The notes under the pieces: generated by a model
Seen by the model: only the letters and a program-made list of their open reading frames with translations
The model's database searches: none
What the model was told of the DNA's origin: nothing
Shown here: positions 17,140-27,453 of the stretch, piece after piece
How the letters are laid out: each line of letters begins with the position of its first letter
Position numbering within the stretch: the first letter of the stretch is position 1
Assembly: GCA_963741525.1 (NCBI GenBank)
Contig: CAVUIW010000001.1
Location: 124,001 to 188,000 of the forward strand
Reading direction: 5' to 3'
Length of the DNA stretch: 64,000 nt
Origin: JANNSX01 sp963741525
GTDB lineage: Bacteria; Pseudomonadota; Alphaproteobacteria; Rhizobiales; Hyphomicrobiaceae
Position numbers and translations under genes: made by a program

Positions 17140-18134
17140 ATGACGGCACCACTCCTCGAGATCAAAAATCTCTCGATCGACTTTCCGGGTCTCGAGCGCA
17201 CCGTGCAGGCGGTGCGTGGCGTAAATCTCGCGGTTGAGCGCGGCGAGGTCATGGGCCTCGTCGGCGAATCAGGTTCCGGCAAGTCGATGACGGCGCTGGC
17301 CGTGCTCGATCTCGTGCCGCCGCCAGGCCGCGTCAAGGGGAGCATCCTGCTCGGTGGCGAGGAGATCGTCGGCGCGCCGGAGGCGGTGAACCAGCGCCGG
17401 CGCGGTAGGAAGGCCGCCATGATCTTCCAGAACCCCGGCAAGGCCCTGAACCCGTTCTTCACCATCGGCCGCCAGCTCGTCGATGCCATAGCCAATGTCC
17501 GCCAGATTGATCGCGGCGTAGCCGAGCGCGCCGCACTCGACGCACTCAACGCCGTCCGCATCGCCGATCCGAAAGTGGCGTTGCAGAAATATCCGCATCA
17601 GGTTTCTGGCGGCCAGCTCCAGCGCGCCATGATCGCGATGGCGCTCGCTTGCGAGCCGGAGCTGCTCATTGCGGATGAACCGACCACCGCGCTCGACGTC
17701 ACGATCCAGGCGCAGGTGATCGTGCTGCTCCGCGATCTGGCGCGCGAGCGTGGCTTGACGGTCCTCTTCATCACGCACGACCTCGGCGTCGTCGGCAGCC
17801 TCTGCGACCGGCTTTCGGTCATGTATGCCGGCCGCATCGTCGAGCAGGGGACGACCGATCAGCTCTTCGGCACCCCAGCCCATCCCTACACGGCGAACCT
17901 CTTGAAAGCCGTACCTATGCTCGGCCGCGGCCGCGTCGCGCTGACGCAAATTCCGGGCACTGTGCCCAACATGTCCAATCCGCCGCCCGGCTGCGCGTTT
18001 CATCCGCGCTGTCCTTCGGTGACATCGATCTGCTCCCAAAGCACCCCTGCCTCCGCGGTAGCCGCGAACGGCCGGGCGGTCGCATGCCACCACCCGATCG
18101 GTGTTTCCGCCGCCCAGGCGGCAGGAGCGCGCGC

Positions 18135-18138
<4 letters not shown>
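17140..18138 (+). CDS. ABC transporter ATP-binding protein, DppD type
   Basis: 332-residue ATPase of the importer. Walker A GESGSGKS, signature VSGGQLQRAMIA, Walker B LLIADEPTTALD and switch His in ITHDLGVV are all intact. The C-terminal oligopeptide-transporter extension ends with a Cys-rich motif (PPPGCAFHPRCP...) typical of DppD. Overlaps the next ATPase by four bases. Together the two form the nucleotide-binding heterodimer. Confidence 0.93.
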
Positions 18139-19073
<935 letters not shown>

Positions 19074-19076
19074 ATC

Positions 19077-20516
19077 ATGAAGTTCGCCGAGTATGCTGCC
19101 TTCGACGGACTGGGTCTCGCGGACCTCGTCGCCAGCAAGCAAGTGTCGCCGCGGGAGCTTTCGCAATCCGCCCGTCAGGCCATCGATGCGATCAATCCCG
19201 AGATCAACGCCGTCATCGAGATCTACGAGGATCGCGTTGGCGTGGATGGCAGCGATCTCGGCACCGGCCCCTTCCGCGGCGTACCCTTCCTCATCAAGGA
19301 TGTCGGCCCGCACTTGAAGGGCCGCAAGACCGAGTTCTGCAGCCGCCTCTGCCGAGGGATGACGGGCGAGGTCGACAGCAATTTTGCGACGCTGCTGAAG
19401 GCGGCGGGCGTCAACATTCTCGGCCGGACGAACACGCCGGAGTTCTCGATGGCGAGCTCGTCGGAGAACCTGCTCTACGGCAACACGTCCACGCCCTGGA
19501 AGAAGGGCTATTCGGCGAACGGCTCGACAGGTGGGGGTGCGGCCGCCGTTGCCGCCGGCATCGTGCCGCTGGCGCACGGCTCCGACATCGGCGGCTCGAT
19601 CCGGGGTCCCGCCGCCTGGTGCGGTGGCATCGGCTTGAAGCCGTCGCGCGGGCGCATTTCGTCGGGCCCGCTCTATGACGAGTGGGGCTATGGCCTCGCC
19701 ATGAATTTCGTGCAGACGAAGACGATGCGCGACACTGCTGCGATGCTCGATTGCCTCGCCGTTCCGCAGCCGGGCGATCCTTATGTGCTGGCGAAGCCGG
19801 TGAAAAGCTATGCAGCGCTCATCCACGCGCCAATTAAGCCGATTCGCATCGCCTGGTCGGCGAAGCCCTTGCTTTCATCGCCCGTCGATCCCGAGATCGC
19901 CGCGGCGGTCGAGGCGACGGCGAAGGCGCTGGCTGACCTCGGCCACCACGTCGAGGAAGCCGCACCGCCGATTGATTTACCGACGCTCGACAAGCACCTG
20001 ATGGCCTCCTGGTTCTACGCCTTCGACCGGCGGCTCGATGGCTACGCGAAAAAGCTCGGCCGCACCGTCGGACCCGATACGGTCGAGGCCGCGACGCTGA
20101 AATTCTACGAGTATGCGCGCGAAGTCCCCGACACCGCCTATCTCGACGCCGTCGCTTACTTCAACACCTTCCGCCGGACGATCGGGCCGTTCTTCCGGGA
20201 GTACGATGCCTGGGTGACGCCGACCTGCGTGCTGCCGCCGCCCAAACTCGGCCTCTATCACATGAACGTCGACTTGGCCCCGCGCGACTTCATCACGCGG
20301 GAGGAGCAGCTCGGCCAATACATGTCGGTCTACAACGTGACGGGACAGCCGGCGATCTCGCTGCCGCTCGGCATGCACCGGAACGGCCTCCCGATCGGCG
20401 TGCAGATCGCCGCTCGTCCTGCCGAAGACCACGTGCTGATCGGGCTCGGCGCCGAACTCGAAGTGGCGATGCCCTGGAAGGATCGCCGGCCGCCGCTGCA
20501 TGTGGCGGCCAGTTGA
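19077..20516 (+). CDS. Amidase (amidase-signature family)
   Basis: 479-residue Ser-cisSer-Lys amidohydrolase. The triad is K74 in PFLIKDVG, cis-Ser S150 in NGSTGGGAAAVAAG and nucleophile S174 in GSDIGGSIRGPA. No signal peptide, so it acts in the cytoplasm. As last gene of the peptide-type transporter operon (three bases after DppF) it probably hydrolyses the imported amide or blocked peptide, releasing ammonia or an amine. GatA is unlikely because gatB and gatC are absent. Confidence 0.9.
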   Translation: MKFAEYAAFDGLGLADLVASKQVSPRELSQSARQAIDAINPEINAVIEIYEDRVGVDGSDLGTGPFRGVPFLIKDVGPHLKGRKTEFCSRLCRGMTGEVDSNFATLLKAAGVNILGRTNTPEFSMASSSENLLYGNTSTPWKKGYSANGSTGGGAAAVAAGIVPLAHGSDIGGSIRGPAAWCGGIGLKPSRGRISSGPLYDEWGYGLAMNFVQTKTMRDTAAMLDCLAVPQPGDPYVLAKPVKSYAALIHAPIKPIRIAWSAKPLLSSPVDPEIAAAVEATAKALADLGHHVEEAAPPIDLPTLDKHLMASWFYAFDRRLDGYAKKLGRTVGPDTVEAATLKFYEYAREVPDTAYLDAVAYFNTFRRTIGPFFREYDAWVTPTCVLPPPKLGLYHMNVDLAPRDFITREEQLGQYMSVYNVTGQPAISLPLGMHRNGLPIGVQIAARPAEDHVLIGLGAELEVAMPWKDRRPPLHVAAS

Positions 20517-20579
20517 GTCGGTCAAAGTGCAACGCGCGCTGCTTAGGGGCGATGGGCAGGTCGCGCTGGTGGAGGCGCC

Positions 20580-20618
20580 AGAGCGCTATTCGATCTGATT
20601 GAATCAGATCGGCGCTCT
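20580..20618. repeat. AGAGCGC...GCGCTCT palindromic repeat, copy 1
   Basis: AGAGCGC (20580-20586) and GCGCTCT (20612-20618) bracket an inner near-palindrome GATCTGATT-GAATCAGATC. A second copy is at 51132-51170. A compact intergenic palindrome of the kind scattered in Rhizobiales genomes; it could end the amidase operon transcript. Confidence 0.7.
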
Positions 20619-20774
20619 AGCAGGCTGTTGAAATGCAAATTTCGAGGGAATTTGATGCTCTCCTATGTCGAGCAGAATCTCGACCGACGTGTTCGGGTAC
20701 GCTCAGCTCGATCACAGACGGCGTTTTCGTTCTCACCTGGAGCGGAGTCGTCGAGAATTTCAACAGCCTGCTAG
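20617..20774. mobile_element. 158-bp MITE-like element with perfect 18-bp terminal inverted repeats
   Basis: CTAGCAGGCTGTTGAAAT at 20617-20634 is repeated exactly in inverse orientation at 20757-20774. The 122 bases between have no coding frame of note. The AGCAGGCTGTTGAAA terminus is common at ends of some DDE insertion sequences, so this is probably a non-autonomous derivative. CTAG may be the target duplication. Confidence 0.72.
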
Positions 20775-20786
20775 GTTGTTGGTTTT

Positions 20787-20834
20787 GAGCACTTTCTTTC
20801 GACCAACCGGTTTCCACTTGGTCGGAAAGTGCTC
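20787..20834. repeat. Long palindrome next to the IS630 insertion
   Basis: GAGCACTTTC (20787) pairs with GAAAGTGCTC (ending 20834), and inside it CGACCAA pairs with TTGGTCG. It is similar in style to, but distinct from, the second arm of the 100-bp repeat family. The IS630 copy inserted at the TA just after it. Confidence 0.65.
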
Positions 20835-20836
20835 TA

Positions 20837-21986
20837 GTACCCGGAATCTACAAGTCCCTAAGACGGCGACCTCTGACACGGCGTTGGTGAACTTTCGACT
20901 TCGTCCAGACGAACGGCTCGGCGTCGTCGTTGTAGGTTTGGATGAAGGCATTGATGTGCTCCTTGAGCTGCTCGATGGAGGTGAACGAGGCATCGGCCAG
21001 CGACTGGCCTTGCAGGATCGAGAACCATCCCTCGACTTGGTTGAGCCAGGATGCGTGCGTCGGCGTGTGGTGGAAGGTTACGAGCGGATGTTGCGCGAGC
21101 CATCCCTCGTTCTTCTTGTGGGTGTTCAAATTGTCGAGGATCACCTCGAGGCGTTTCTTCGGATAGGCTGCGACGATCTCGTCCATGAAGGCCAAGAACT
21201 CCTTTCGGCGCCTGCGCTTCTCGTGCTTGGCCTTGACCTTGCCGGTGGCCACTTCGAAGGCCGCGAACAACGTTGTTGTACCATGCCGCTTGTAGTCGTG
21301 GCTGTGGCCCGTCAACGTACGGCCGTTGGGCAGCTTCAAGTAGCCTTGCGCCCGTTCCAGCGCCTGGATCGACGGCTTTTCATCGACGCAGAGAACAACC
21401 GCGTTCTTGGGAGGCGCCAGATAGAGCCCAACCACGTCGGCGGCCTTGGCGGCAAAGTCCGGATCGTTGCTCTCGCACCAGCTCTTGCGCCCCGCCAGAT
21501 CGATCTTCTGCTTGCGCAGCGATCGCCACACGTATTGCACATCAACATTGCCCAGCGCGTCCGCGATCAACGGTCCGCTCCAGCGCGCGAAACCCTTCGG
21601 TGGCGGAGCATCGAGGACCTTGCGAATGGCCGCATCGGTCGCCTCGCCGTAAAGCGCCGGCGGTCCGCCGCGGTCGCGATCTTCCAGCGCCCATCAAGAC
21701 CTTCCTGCGCGTAGCGGATGCGCCAAAGGCTCGACCGTGGTCGGCGTCGTATCGAGATCGCGGCCAATCTGCCGCGTCGTGTGCCCGGCAGCCGCCGCCA
21801 ACACAATGCGCGCCCGCAAAACATGCCGCTGCTCGGTCGTCGACGCCCGAACCCGCGCCTCCAGGATCGCGCGATCGCCACGCCGCAACCGGACTTTCTG
21901 TGCCGCTGAAATCATGCCATGTTAAATCACGGCGCGCGGCATCGCGATAGTGCAAACGTGACTCAGTCAAGTGAGATAGCGGGTAC
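20837..21986 (-). mobile_element. IS630-family insertion sequence, 1150 bp, decayed
   Basis: Ends are GTACCCG at 20837 and CGGGTAC ending 21986, with partial match further in, and both sides are flanked by TA (20835-20836, 21987-21988), the family's target duplication. It contains one transposase gene on the minus strand that has lost its frame. No cargo. Confidence 0.85.
20848..21915 (-). pseudogene. IS630-family transposase, frameshifted
   Basis: The N-terminal helix-turn-helix part starts at ATG 21915 (MISAAQKVRLRRGDRAILEA) and reads to about 21725. The frame then changes at least twice between about 21725 and 21600. A long C-terminal piece from about 21570 to the stop at 20848 holds the DDE catalytic core: VVLCVDEKPSIQAL, LEVILDNLNTHK and LNQVEGWFSILQ. 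The core motifs are intact but no single frame encodes the whole enzyme, so the copy is probably inactive. Confidence 0.85.
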
Positions 21987-22204
21987 TAGTTCCCGAGCTT
22001 GATCCGCTCACCTGGTTTCACTATGACTATGAAGGTCTTTCGCAGTCCTTCCGGCGCGGACACCAAACGCGGGCAGTCCCTCGTCCCAATCTGCGATCCG
22101 GGACGTTGACTGAAAATGAGCGTGCCCGAAGTGGTGTGAAGTGTTTAAGATATACCAGTGGAACTGAGGAAAATCAAAAGGTTGCAGTCGACGTGACCTG
22201 ACAT

Positions 22205-22278
22205 GCGGGCGTAGTTCAATGGCAGAACGGCAGCTTCCCAAGCTGCATACGAGGGTTCGATTCCCTTCGCCCGCTCCA
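22205..22278 (+). tRNA. tRNA-Gly (anticodon CCC)
   Basis: Full cloverleaf: acceptor GCGGGCG/CGCCCGC, D-arm GTTC-AATGGCA-GAAC, anticodon arm GCAGC-TTCCCAA-GCTGC with CCC at the turn, T-arm around GAGGG-TTCGATT-CCCTT, discriminator T and encoded CCA (22276-22278). Stands alone, downstream of the IS630 copy. Its 5' half is duplicated in the broken tRNA at 12755. Confidence 0.93.
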
Positions 22279-22585
22279 TCCCCCTTCGCCATGCGCCTGC
22301 GGCGATGGCATCGGCGAGACGGGTCGGAAGGCGACGGCGGACCAGCCCGCGTTACAATCCACGATACAATACCAGCCAGCTGGTTAGCCGCTTGCACCCC
22401 GTCAGAAAACCGGTTTAGTGGACGCATTGCGTCGCGCCGGACTTTGGGCATCCTCACGGAGACTTGACGCAGGTGCGGTTGGAATCCGGGCGAGAGACGC
22501 CATCTAAGGCAAGGGCCCAAGCGAGCGAGGTCGCAACAGCCGCCGCGACGTCCCCTCACAATCCGCGCAAGAGACGAGACCCCGC
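22279..22585. other. Leader region before the radical SAM gene
   Basis: 307 bases between tRNA-Gly and the radical SAM start. No frame with coding character, no strong hairpin and no known RNA motif was seen. It must contain the promoter of the downstream cluster, but no -35/-10 pair stands out. Confidence 0.4.
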
Positions 22586-23614
22586 ATGACCAACGGCAGC
22601 CACGTACCTCTTTTGGACCGCGCCAAGCGCGAGTTCGCTAAGCTGCTGCCGCTTTCCTATTTCGCGAAGATGCCGACCATCATCGTCATCGACGTGACGA
22701 ATGTCTGCAATCTCCGCTGCCCGGTTTGCCCCGTCACCATCGCCATGACGCGCCGTCGCGGCCTCATGAAGATGGACGTCTTCAAGCTCATCATCGACGA
22801 CTTCAAGGACGACGCCGAGAAACCCGCGATTTACTTCAACTTCTCGGGCGAGCCGACCATGAACCCGGTGCTGCCGGAGATGGTCGCCTACTCGACACGG
22901 CATGGCCACGAGACCTTCATCTCGACGAACGCCACCAAGCTCGACGACGACATGTGCGAGAAGCTCATCACCGCGGGGCTGTCGCGCATCAATTTGTGCA
23001 TGGATGGTTTCTCGAAGGAGGCGCAGGAGGCCTACCGCGTCAACTCGGATTTCGACGAGGTGAAGGAGAACATCGAGCGCTTCCTGAAAGTGAAGATGCG
23101 GCTCGGCGCCAAGAATCCGATCACCGTTCTCCAGACTCTCCTCACCGCCTATTCCGAGAGTCAGGTCGACGAGATGACCCAATGGGCGCGCGAGGCCGGC
23201 TTCGATCGCATCCGCTACAAAACCTTCTCCATCGGCTCCTACACGACGGAAGAAGAGAAGGAAGTGGCGACCAGATTCCTTCCGACCCGCGACGAGTTCA
23301 AGCGGCATCCGACCGATCTCGGCCGGGCCACCTGTACGACGCCGCTCTATCAAACGGTGGTGTTCTGGAATGGCGATCTTGGTCTTTGCTGTATAGATTA
23401 CGACCAGATGGTGCAACTGCCCAACATTGCCGAGGTTGGCTTCAAGAAGGCCTATCTCGCCAAGCCGGCACTCGAGGCGCGACGGAAGGGGTTCCTCAAA
23501 AGCTTCGATATCTGCAAGGGCTGCTCCTACTCGAACGCCGAGAATTTGGGGTTGAAAGTCGACTTCAAGAAGAACAAGGGCCTGGACCAGAACGGAAAAT
23601 TGGTTTTGAACTAG
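22586..23614 (+). CDS. Radical SAM protein with SPASM-like C-terminal cysteines
   Basis: 342-residue radical SAM enzyme. The [4Fe-4S]/SAM motif is C41-x3-C45-x2-C48 in TNVCNLRCPVCP, followed by the NFSGEPTMNP glycine strand and STNATKL. A C-terminal cluster-binding region shows WNGDLGLCCIDYD and FDICKGCSYSN, resembling SPASM/twitch auxiliary-cluster domains found in enzymes that modify peptides, sugars or cofactors. The substrate is not predictable. It heads a run of glycosyltransferases, a deacetylase and a transporter in the same direction, with a REP-like double hairpin beginning on the last base of its stop codon. Confidence 0.85.
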   Translation: MTNGSHVPLLDRAKREFAKLLPLSYFAKMPTIIVIDVTNVCNLRCPVCPVTIAMTRRRGLMKMDVFKLIIDDFKDDAEKPAIYFNFSGEPTMNPVLPEMVAYSTRHGHETFISTNATKLDDDMCEKLITAGLSRINLCMDGFSKEAQEAYRVNSDFDEVKENIERFLKVKMRLGAKNPITVLQTLLTAYSESQVDEMTQWAREAGFDRIRYKTFSIGSYTTEEEKEVATRFLPTRDEFKRHPTDLGRATCTTPLYQTVVFWNGDLGLCCIDYDQMVQLPNIAEVGFKKAYLAKPALEARRKGFLKSFDICKGCSYSNAENLGLKVDFKKNKGLDQNGKLVLN

Positions 23615-23693
23615 TCTCGTGTCCCGTCTGCGAATTGCCGACACCATTGCCGCGACCGCCGATCGGCAATGCGGAGACTAAGGGACACGAGAC
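23614..23693. repeat. REP-like nested hairpin A
   Basis: The outer stem GTCTCGTGTCCC (23614-23625) pairs perfectly with GGGACACGAGAC (23682-23693). The inner stem is formed by GCGAATTGCCGA and TCGGCAATGCG. Begins on the last base of the radical SAM stop codon. Related to the elements at 23710, 51698 and 51790 by the inner TTGCCGA/TCGGCAA words. Confidence 0.75.
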
Positions 23694-23709
23694 GACTCAA
23701 AGGCTTGGA

Positions 23710-23779
23710 GTGGTGTTCATCTCGCAATTGCCGACGCAGAGCCTAGCCGCGACAATGGTCGGCAATTGCGAGACACCAC
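23710..23779. repeat. REP-like nested hairpin B
   Basis: Outer stem GTGGTGT (23710-23716) with ACACCAC (23773-23779); inner 14-bp perfect stem CTCGCAATTGCCGA (23721-23734) with TCGGCAATTGCGAG (23759-23772). Forms a tandem pair with hairpin A, between the radical SAM gene and the first glycosyltransferase. It may separate their transcripts. Confidence 0.75.
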
Positions 23780-23842
23780 ACTAGGGGTAGCCGCCGGGGG
23801 GCGGCTGGGGCTTGGCATGGCAGAGATTCCGAAGAGGGCGCC

Positions 23843-25078
23843 ATGATTGCATCCGGTGAGGGAAGCCTCAGGCTGCTCATCTACAGCCATGATTCCTTTG
23901 GCCTCGGGCATCTGAGCCGGTGCCGGGCGATCGCGCATTCGATCGTCGACCATCGCAGTGACATTTCGGTCCTCATTCTATCTGGACTGCCGCTGATCGG
24001 CTCTTACGCATTCAGCCCGCGCGTCGACTTCATCCGCTTTCCCGGCGTCGTGAAGCTCAAGAACGGCAGCTATACCGCGCGCGGTCTCGACGTCTCCATC
24101 GAAGACGCCATCGCCATGCGCGAGAGCCTTATCCGTTGCGCCGCCGAGACCTTTCGCCCGCACATGTTCCTGGTCGACAAGGAGCCGCTGGGGCTCAGAG
24201 GCGAGGTCGAGAACACGCTGCGCGTGCTTAAATCGAAGGGCACGCGGCTGGTGCTCGGCCTGCGCGATGTCATGGACGACCCGGACTACCTCAAATTCGA
24301 GTGGGACCGGAAGGAGGTCATCCCGGCCTTGACCGATCTCTACGACGACATCTGGATCTACGGTCGCCAGCAGATCTACGATCCGCTCGCCGGCATCGAG
24401 GTGGTCAACGCGGTACGCGACAAGATCACCTATACAGGCTATCTGCGCCGCGGTTCGGCGAAGCCCGGCGAGGATACGACGCCAACGCCCCTCCCCGGCG
24501 AGGAGCCGTTCATTCTCGTCACGACGGGTGGCGGGGGAGATGGCGCGGAGTTGATCGATTGGGTTCTGAGCGCCTACGAGCATGATCGCTCGCTGCCGCA
24601 TCGGGCCTATGTGGTGCTAGGACCCTTCATGCCCGCGGATTTGCAGGCCCGCTTCAAGACCCGCGCCGAGCGCTTGCCGAAGGTGCAGGTCACCACCTTC
24701 GTCGCCAACCTCGACAAGCATATGCGCCGCTCGCTCGGCGTCGTCGCCATGGGCGGCTACAATACGTTTTGCGAGATCCTCTCCTACGACAAGCCGGCCG
24801 TCATCGTGCCGCGGACAAGGCCGCGGCTCGAACAGAAGATCAGGGCTGAGCGGATGCAGGAGCTGGGCCTCGTTCGCATGCTCGAGGACGACGGCAACCG
24901 CCATCCGGCGCGCATGGCACAAGTGATCCGGGCGCTGCCCGGTCAGCCGCGGCCGTCGGCGGTTCGGATGCCGGGCCTGCTCGGCGGCTTCGAGACCATC
25001 AACGGCATGGTCGATTCCCTGCTCGGGAAAGAGCAGCCGCGCCCCGCCAAGCGAGCGCTGGCGCTGAATGACGTCTGA
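23843..25078 (+). CDS. MurG/GT28-like predicted glycosyltransferase (COG4671-type), copy 1
   Basis: 411 residues with the two-domain GT-B look of MurG-type enzymes. The N-terminal loop SFGLGHLSRCRAIA is equivalent to the MurG GGTGGH motif. The second domain starts at FILVTTGGGGDGAEL, and GGYNTFCEILSYDKPAVIVPRTRPRLEQ is the sugar-nucleotide site. The acceptor and donor are unknown. Its last 11 bases overlap the next glycosyltransferase. A paralogue lies at 27450 in the same operon, suggesting two related transfer steps. Confidence 0.8.
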   Translation: MIASGEGSLRLLIYSHDSFGLGHLSRCRAIAHSIVDHRSDISVLILSGLPLIGSYAFSPRVDFIRFPGVVKLKNGSYTARGLDVSIEDAIAMRESLIRCAAETFRPHMFLVDKEPLGLRGEVENTLRVLKSKGTRLVLGLRDVMDDPDYLKFEWDRKEVIPALTDLYDDIWIYGRQQIYDPLAGIEVVNAVRDKITYTGYLRRGSAKPGEDTTPTPLPGEEPFILVTTGGGGDGAELIDWVLSAYEHDRSLPHRAYVVLGPFMPADLQARFKTRAERLPKVQVTTFVANLDKHMRRSLGVVAMGGYNTFCEILSYDKPAVIVPRTRPRLEQKIRAERMQELGLVRMLEDDGNRHPARMAQVIRALPGQPRPSAVRMPGLLGGFETINGMVDSLLGKEQPRPAKRALALNDV

Positions 25079-26303
25079 GGGAGCGCCGCGGCTCGCAGTC
25101 GTCGTGAAGGGCTACCCGCGCCTGTCGGAAACCTTCATCGCGCAAGAGCTGCTCAGCCTGCAGAAGCGCGGCCTCGATTTTGCGATCTGGTCGCTTCGAC
25201 ATCCGACCGACACGAAGCGGCATGCGGTTCACGACGAGATCACGGCGCCTGTGCACTATCTGCCGGAGTATCTGAAGGATGGTCCGCGGCGCGTACTGAG
25301 AAGCTGGTGGGTGGCCCGTCGACTGCCCGGCTATGCGCGTGCTTATGCGGCTTTCCAACGGGACTTCGCTCGCGACCGGACCGCAAATCGCATGCGCCGC
25401 TTCGGCCAAGCCCTCGTGCTCGCCGCCGAACTGCCGGAGACGACACGCCATATCTACGTGCATTTCCTGCACACACCCGGCTCGGTCACGCGCTACGCCG
25501 CGATGATGCGCGGCTTGAGCTGGAGTGCTTCCGCGCATGCCAAGGACATTTACACGACGCCTGAATGGGAGCTTTCCGAGAAGCTCGCCAGCCTCGATTG
25601 GATGGTGACCTGCACGGCGGCGAATGTTGAACATCTCGCCGGCATAGCGCCGGCCGCGCGGAACAAGATCGCGTTGCTCTATCACGGGCTGGACTTGACG
25701 CGATTTGCCGAGCCTGCGCCACGGCCGCAGACGCCAAGCCATGCGCCCGTTCAAGTGCTTTCAGTCGGACGCGCCGTTCCGAAGAAGGGCTTCGATACGC
25801 TGCTGCGGGCTCTGGCGATGCTTTCACCGGGGCTTGCCTGGCGCTTCACGCATGTGGGTGGTGGCGTGGAGCGCGATCGGCTGCAAGCTTTGGCGGCCGA
25901 GTTCGGAATCTCTGATCGCATCGCTTGGCTCGGCGCCCGATCGCAAGATGAGGTGCTGGCGCTCTGCCGGCAGGCCGATATCTTCGCGCTGGCGAGCCGC
26001 GTCGCTGGGGATGGCGATCGCGACGGCTTGCCGAACGTGCTGATGGAAGCGCAAAGCCAGGAAGTGGCCTGCGTCGCGACGCGCGTCTCGGCCATTCCGG
26101 AACTGATCATAGATGGCGAGACCGGAGTGTTGGTGGAACCGGACGATCCGAACGCGCTGGCAGCCGCAATCGAGAAACTGATCCGCGATCCGGCGCTGCG
26201 TCGTAGACTGGCGGGCGCCGGCGCGAGCCGGATCCGCGCTGTTTTCGACCATGAGCGGGCGATTGGGAAACTGGCGCAGAAGCTCATGCAGTCGATTGAA
26301 TAG
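25068..26303 (+). CDS. Glycosyltransferase family 4, copy 1
   Basis: 411-residue GT-B transferase: VVVKGYPRLSETFIAQEL at the N-terminus is typical of the exopolysaccharide GT4 group. VLSVGRAVPKKGFDTLLRA opens the C-terminal Rossmann domain. The donor site DGLPNVLMEAQSQEVACVAT and IPELIIDGETGVLVEPDD follow the E-x7-E pattern. Predicted to add a sugar from an NDP-donor at the cytoplasmic membrane face. Overlaps the upstream gene by 11 bases and is followed 14 bases later by another GT4. Confidence 0.87.
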   Translation: MTSEGAPRLAVVVKGYPRLSETFIAQELLSLQKRGLDFAIWSLRHPTDTKRHAVHDEITAPVHYLPEYLKDGPRRVLRSWWVARRLPGYARAYAAFQRDFARDRTANRMRRFGQALVLAAELPETTRHIYVHFLHTPGSVTRYAAMMRGLSWSASAHAKDIYTTPEWELSEKLASLDWMVTCTAANVEHLAGIAPAARNKIALLYHGLDLTRFAEPAPRPQTPSHAPVQVLSVGRAVPKKGFDTLLRALAMLSPGLAWRFTHVGGGVERDRLQALAAEFGISDRIAWLGARSQDEVLALCRQADIFALASRVAGDGDRDGLPNVLMEAQSQEVACVATRVSAIPELIIDGETGVLVEPDDPNALAAAIEKLIRDPALRRRLAGAGASRIRAVFDHERAIGKLAQKLMQSIE

Positions 26304-26316
26304 GACTTCGGACCCG

Positions 26317-27453
26317 ATGCGCATCGCCATTTACGCACCGCTCAATCCGCCTGACAGCCCGACGCCGTCGGGCGACCGGCTGATCGGGCGGATGCTGATG
26401 CGGGCACTCGAGATGGCCGGTCATGAGGTGACGCTCGCCAGCCGGTTCCGGTCGTTCGATCGTGAGGGGAGCGCAGAGCGGCAGGCTCGCCTCGCCGATC
26501 TCAGCGGTCGCCTCGCGGCGCGCTTCATCAAAAGACACGCAAGAACCCCCCCAGACCTCTGGCTCACCTATCACCTCTATCACAAGGCGCCTGATCATCT
26601 GGGGCCGCTCGTCACGCGCGAGTTCGACATTCCCTTCGTCGTGGTGGAAGCTTCGGTCACACCCAGTGGAGAGGGAGGCGCGTGGGCGTCGGGCCACATG
26701 GGCGTGCTCCACGCGCTGGCCCGTGCCGATCTCGTCGTCGGCATCAATCCGAGGGATCGCGCCGGTGTGCTGCCGCAACTGACGTCCGGGGCACACTACC
26801 GGGAAACGCCGGTTTTTATTGATGGATCGGCCTATCGCGCTGCCGCCGCCGAGCACGACGCGCATCGCCGTGCATTGCTTGCTGCCACCAAATCATCGCC
26901 GGACTCACTGCTCCTCCTCGCCGTCGGCATGGTGCGGTCGAAGGACAAGCTCGATTCCTATCGCCTGCTGGCGGACGCCTTGAAGCGTGTTGATAGCAGC
27001 GATTGGCACCTCGCCATCGCGGGCGATGGCGCGCTGATCGGCGAGGCGCAAGTAGCCTTCGCGCCGTTCCAGGACCGCGTGACCTTCCTCGGCCGCGTGC
27101 CTTATGAGAGATTGCCGGCCCTCTATGCCGGCGCCGATCTACTGGTGTGGCCGGCGATCAAAGAGGCGCTCGGCATGTGTTTTCTCGAGGCGCAGGCCGC
27201 CGGTACGCCGGTCATCGGCGCGAATCGCGAGGGCGTAGCCAGCCTGATCCGAGACGGTGAGACGGGGCTGCTCCCGGCATATGGTCATGCCGCTTCTTTC
27301 GCGCGCGCCATCGACACGCTTCTGGGCGATCGTGGGCGTCTTCAATCGATGCGTATTGCGGCCGCCCGCAATGCCGCCGAGAACCACGACCTCACCACGG
27401 CAGGCCCGCGCTTTGCCGCACTCGTCGCCTCAGCCGCGCGGAGGACAAGATGA
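26317..27453 (+). CDS. Glycosyltransferase family 4, copy 2
   Basis: 378 residues. It starts MRIAIYAPLNPPDSPTPSGD at ATG 26317 (an earlier in-frame start lies inside the upstream gene). GDGALIGEAQVAF, FLGRVPYERLPALYAGADLLVWP and KEALGMCFLEAQAAGTPVIG carry the C-terminal donor-binding domain with the E-x7-E pair. Overlaps the next gene by four bases (ATGA). Divergent from copy 1 in sequence, so a different linkage is expected. Confidence 0.85.
   Translation: MRIAIYAPLNPPDSPTPSGDRLIGRMLMRALEMAGHEVTLASRFRSFDREGSAERQARLADLSGRLAARFIKRHARTPPDLWLTYHLYHKAPDHLGPLVTREFDIPFVVVEASVTPSGEGGAWASGHMGVLHALARADLVVGINPRDRAGVLPQLTSGAHYRETPVFIDGSAYRAAAAEHDAHRRALLAATKSSPDSLLLLAVGMVRSKDKLDSYRLLADALKRVDSSDWHLAIAGDGALIGEAQVAFAPFQDRVTFLGRVPYERLPALYAGADLLVWPAIKEALGMCFLEAQAAGTPVIGANREGVASLIRDGETGLLPAYGHAASFARAIDTLLGDRGRLQSMRIAAARNAAENHDLTTAGPRFAALVASAARRTR

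Noticed and set aside
19077..20516. gatA (Glu-tRNA amidotransferase subunit A)
   Set aside because: No gatB or gatC nearby, and the gene sits in a transporter operon; the catalytic triad alone is shared by all amidases.
23614..23779. CRISPR array from the repeated inverted words
   Set aside because: Repeats are inverted, few and unequally spaced, with no direct-repeat/spacer pattern and no cas genes.
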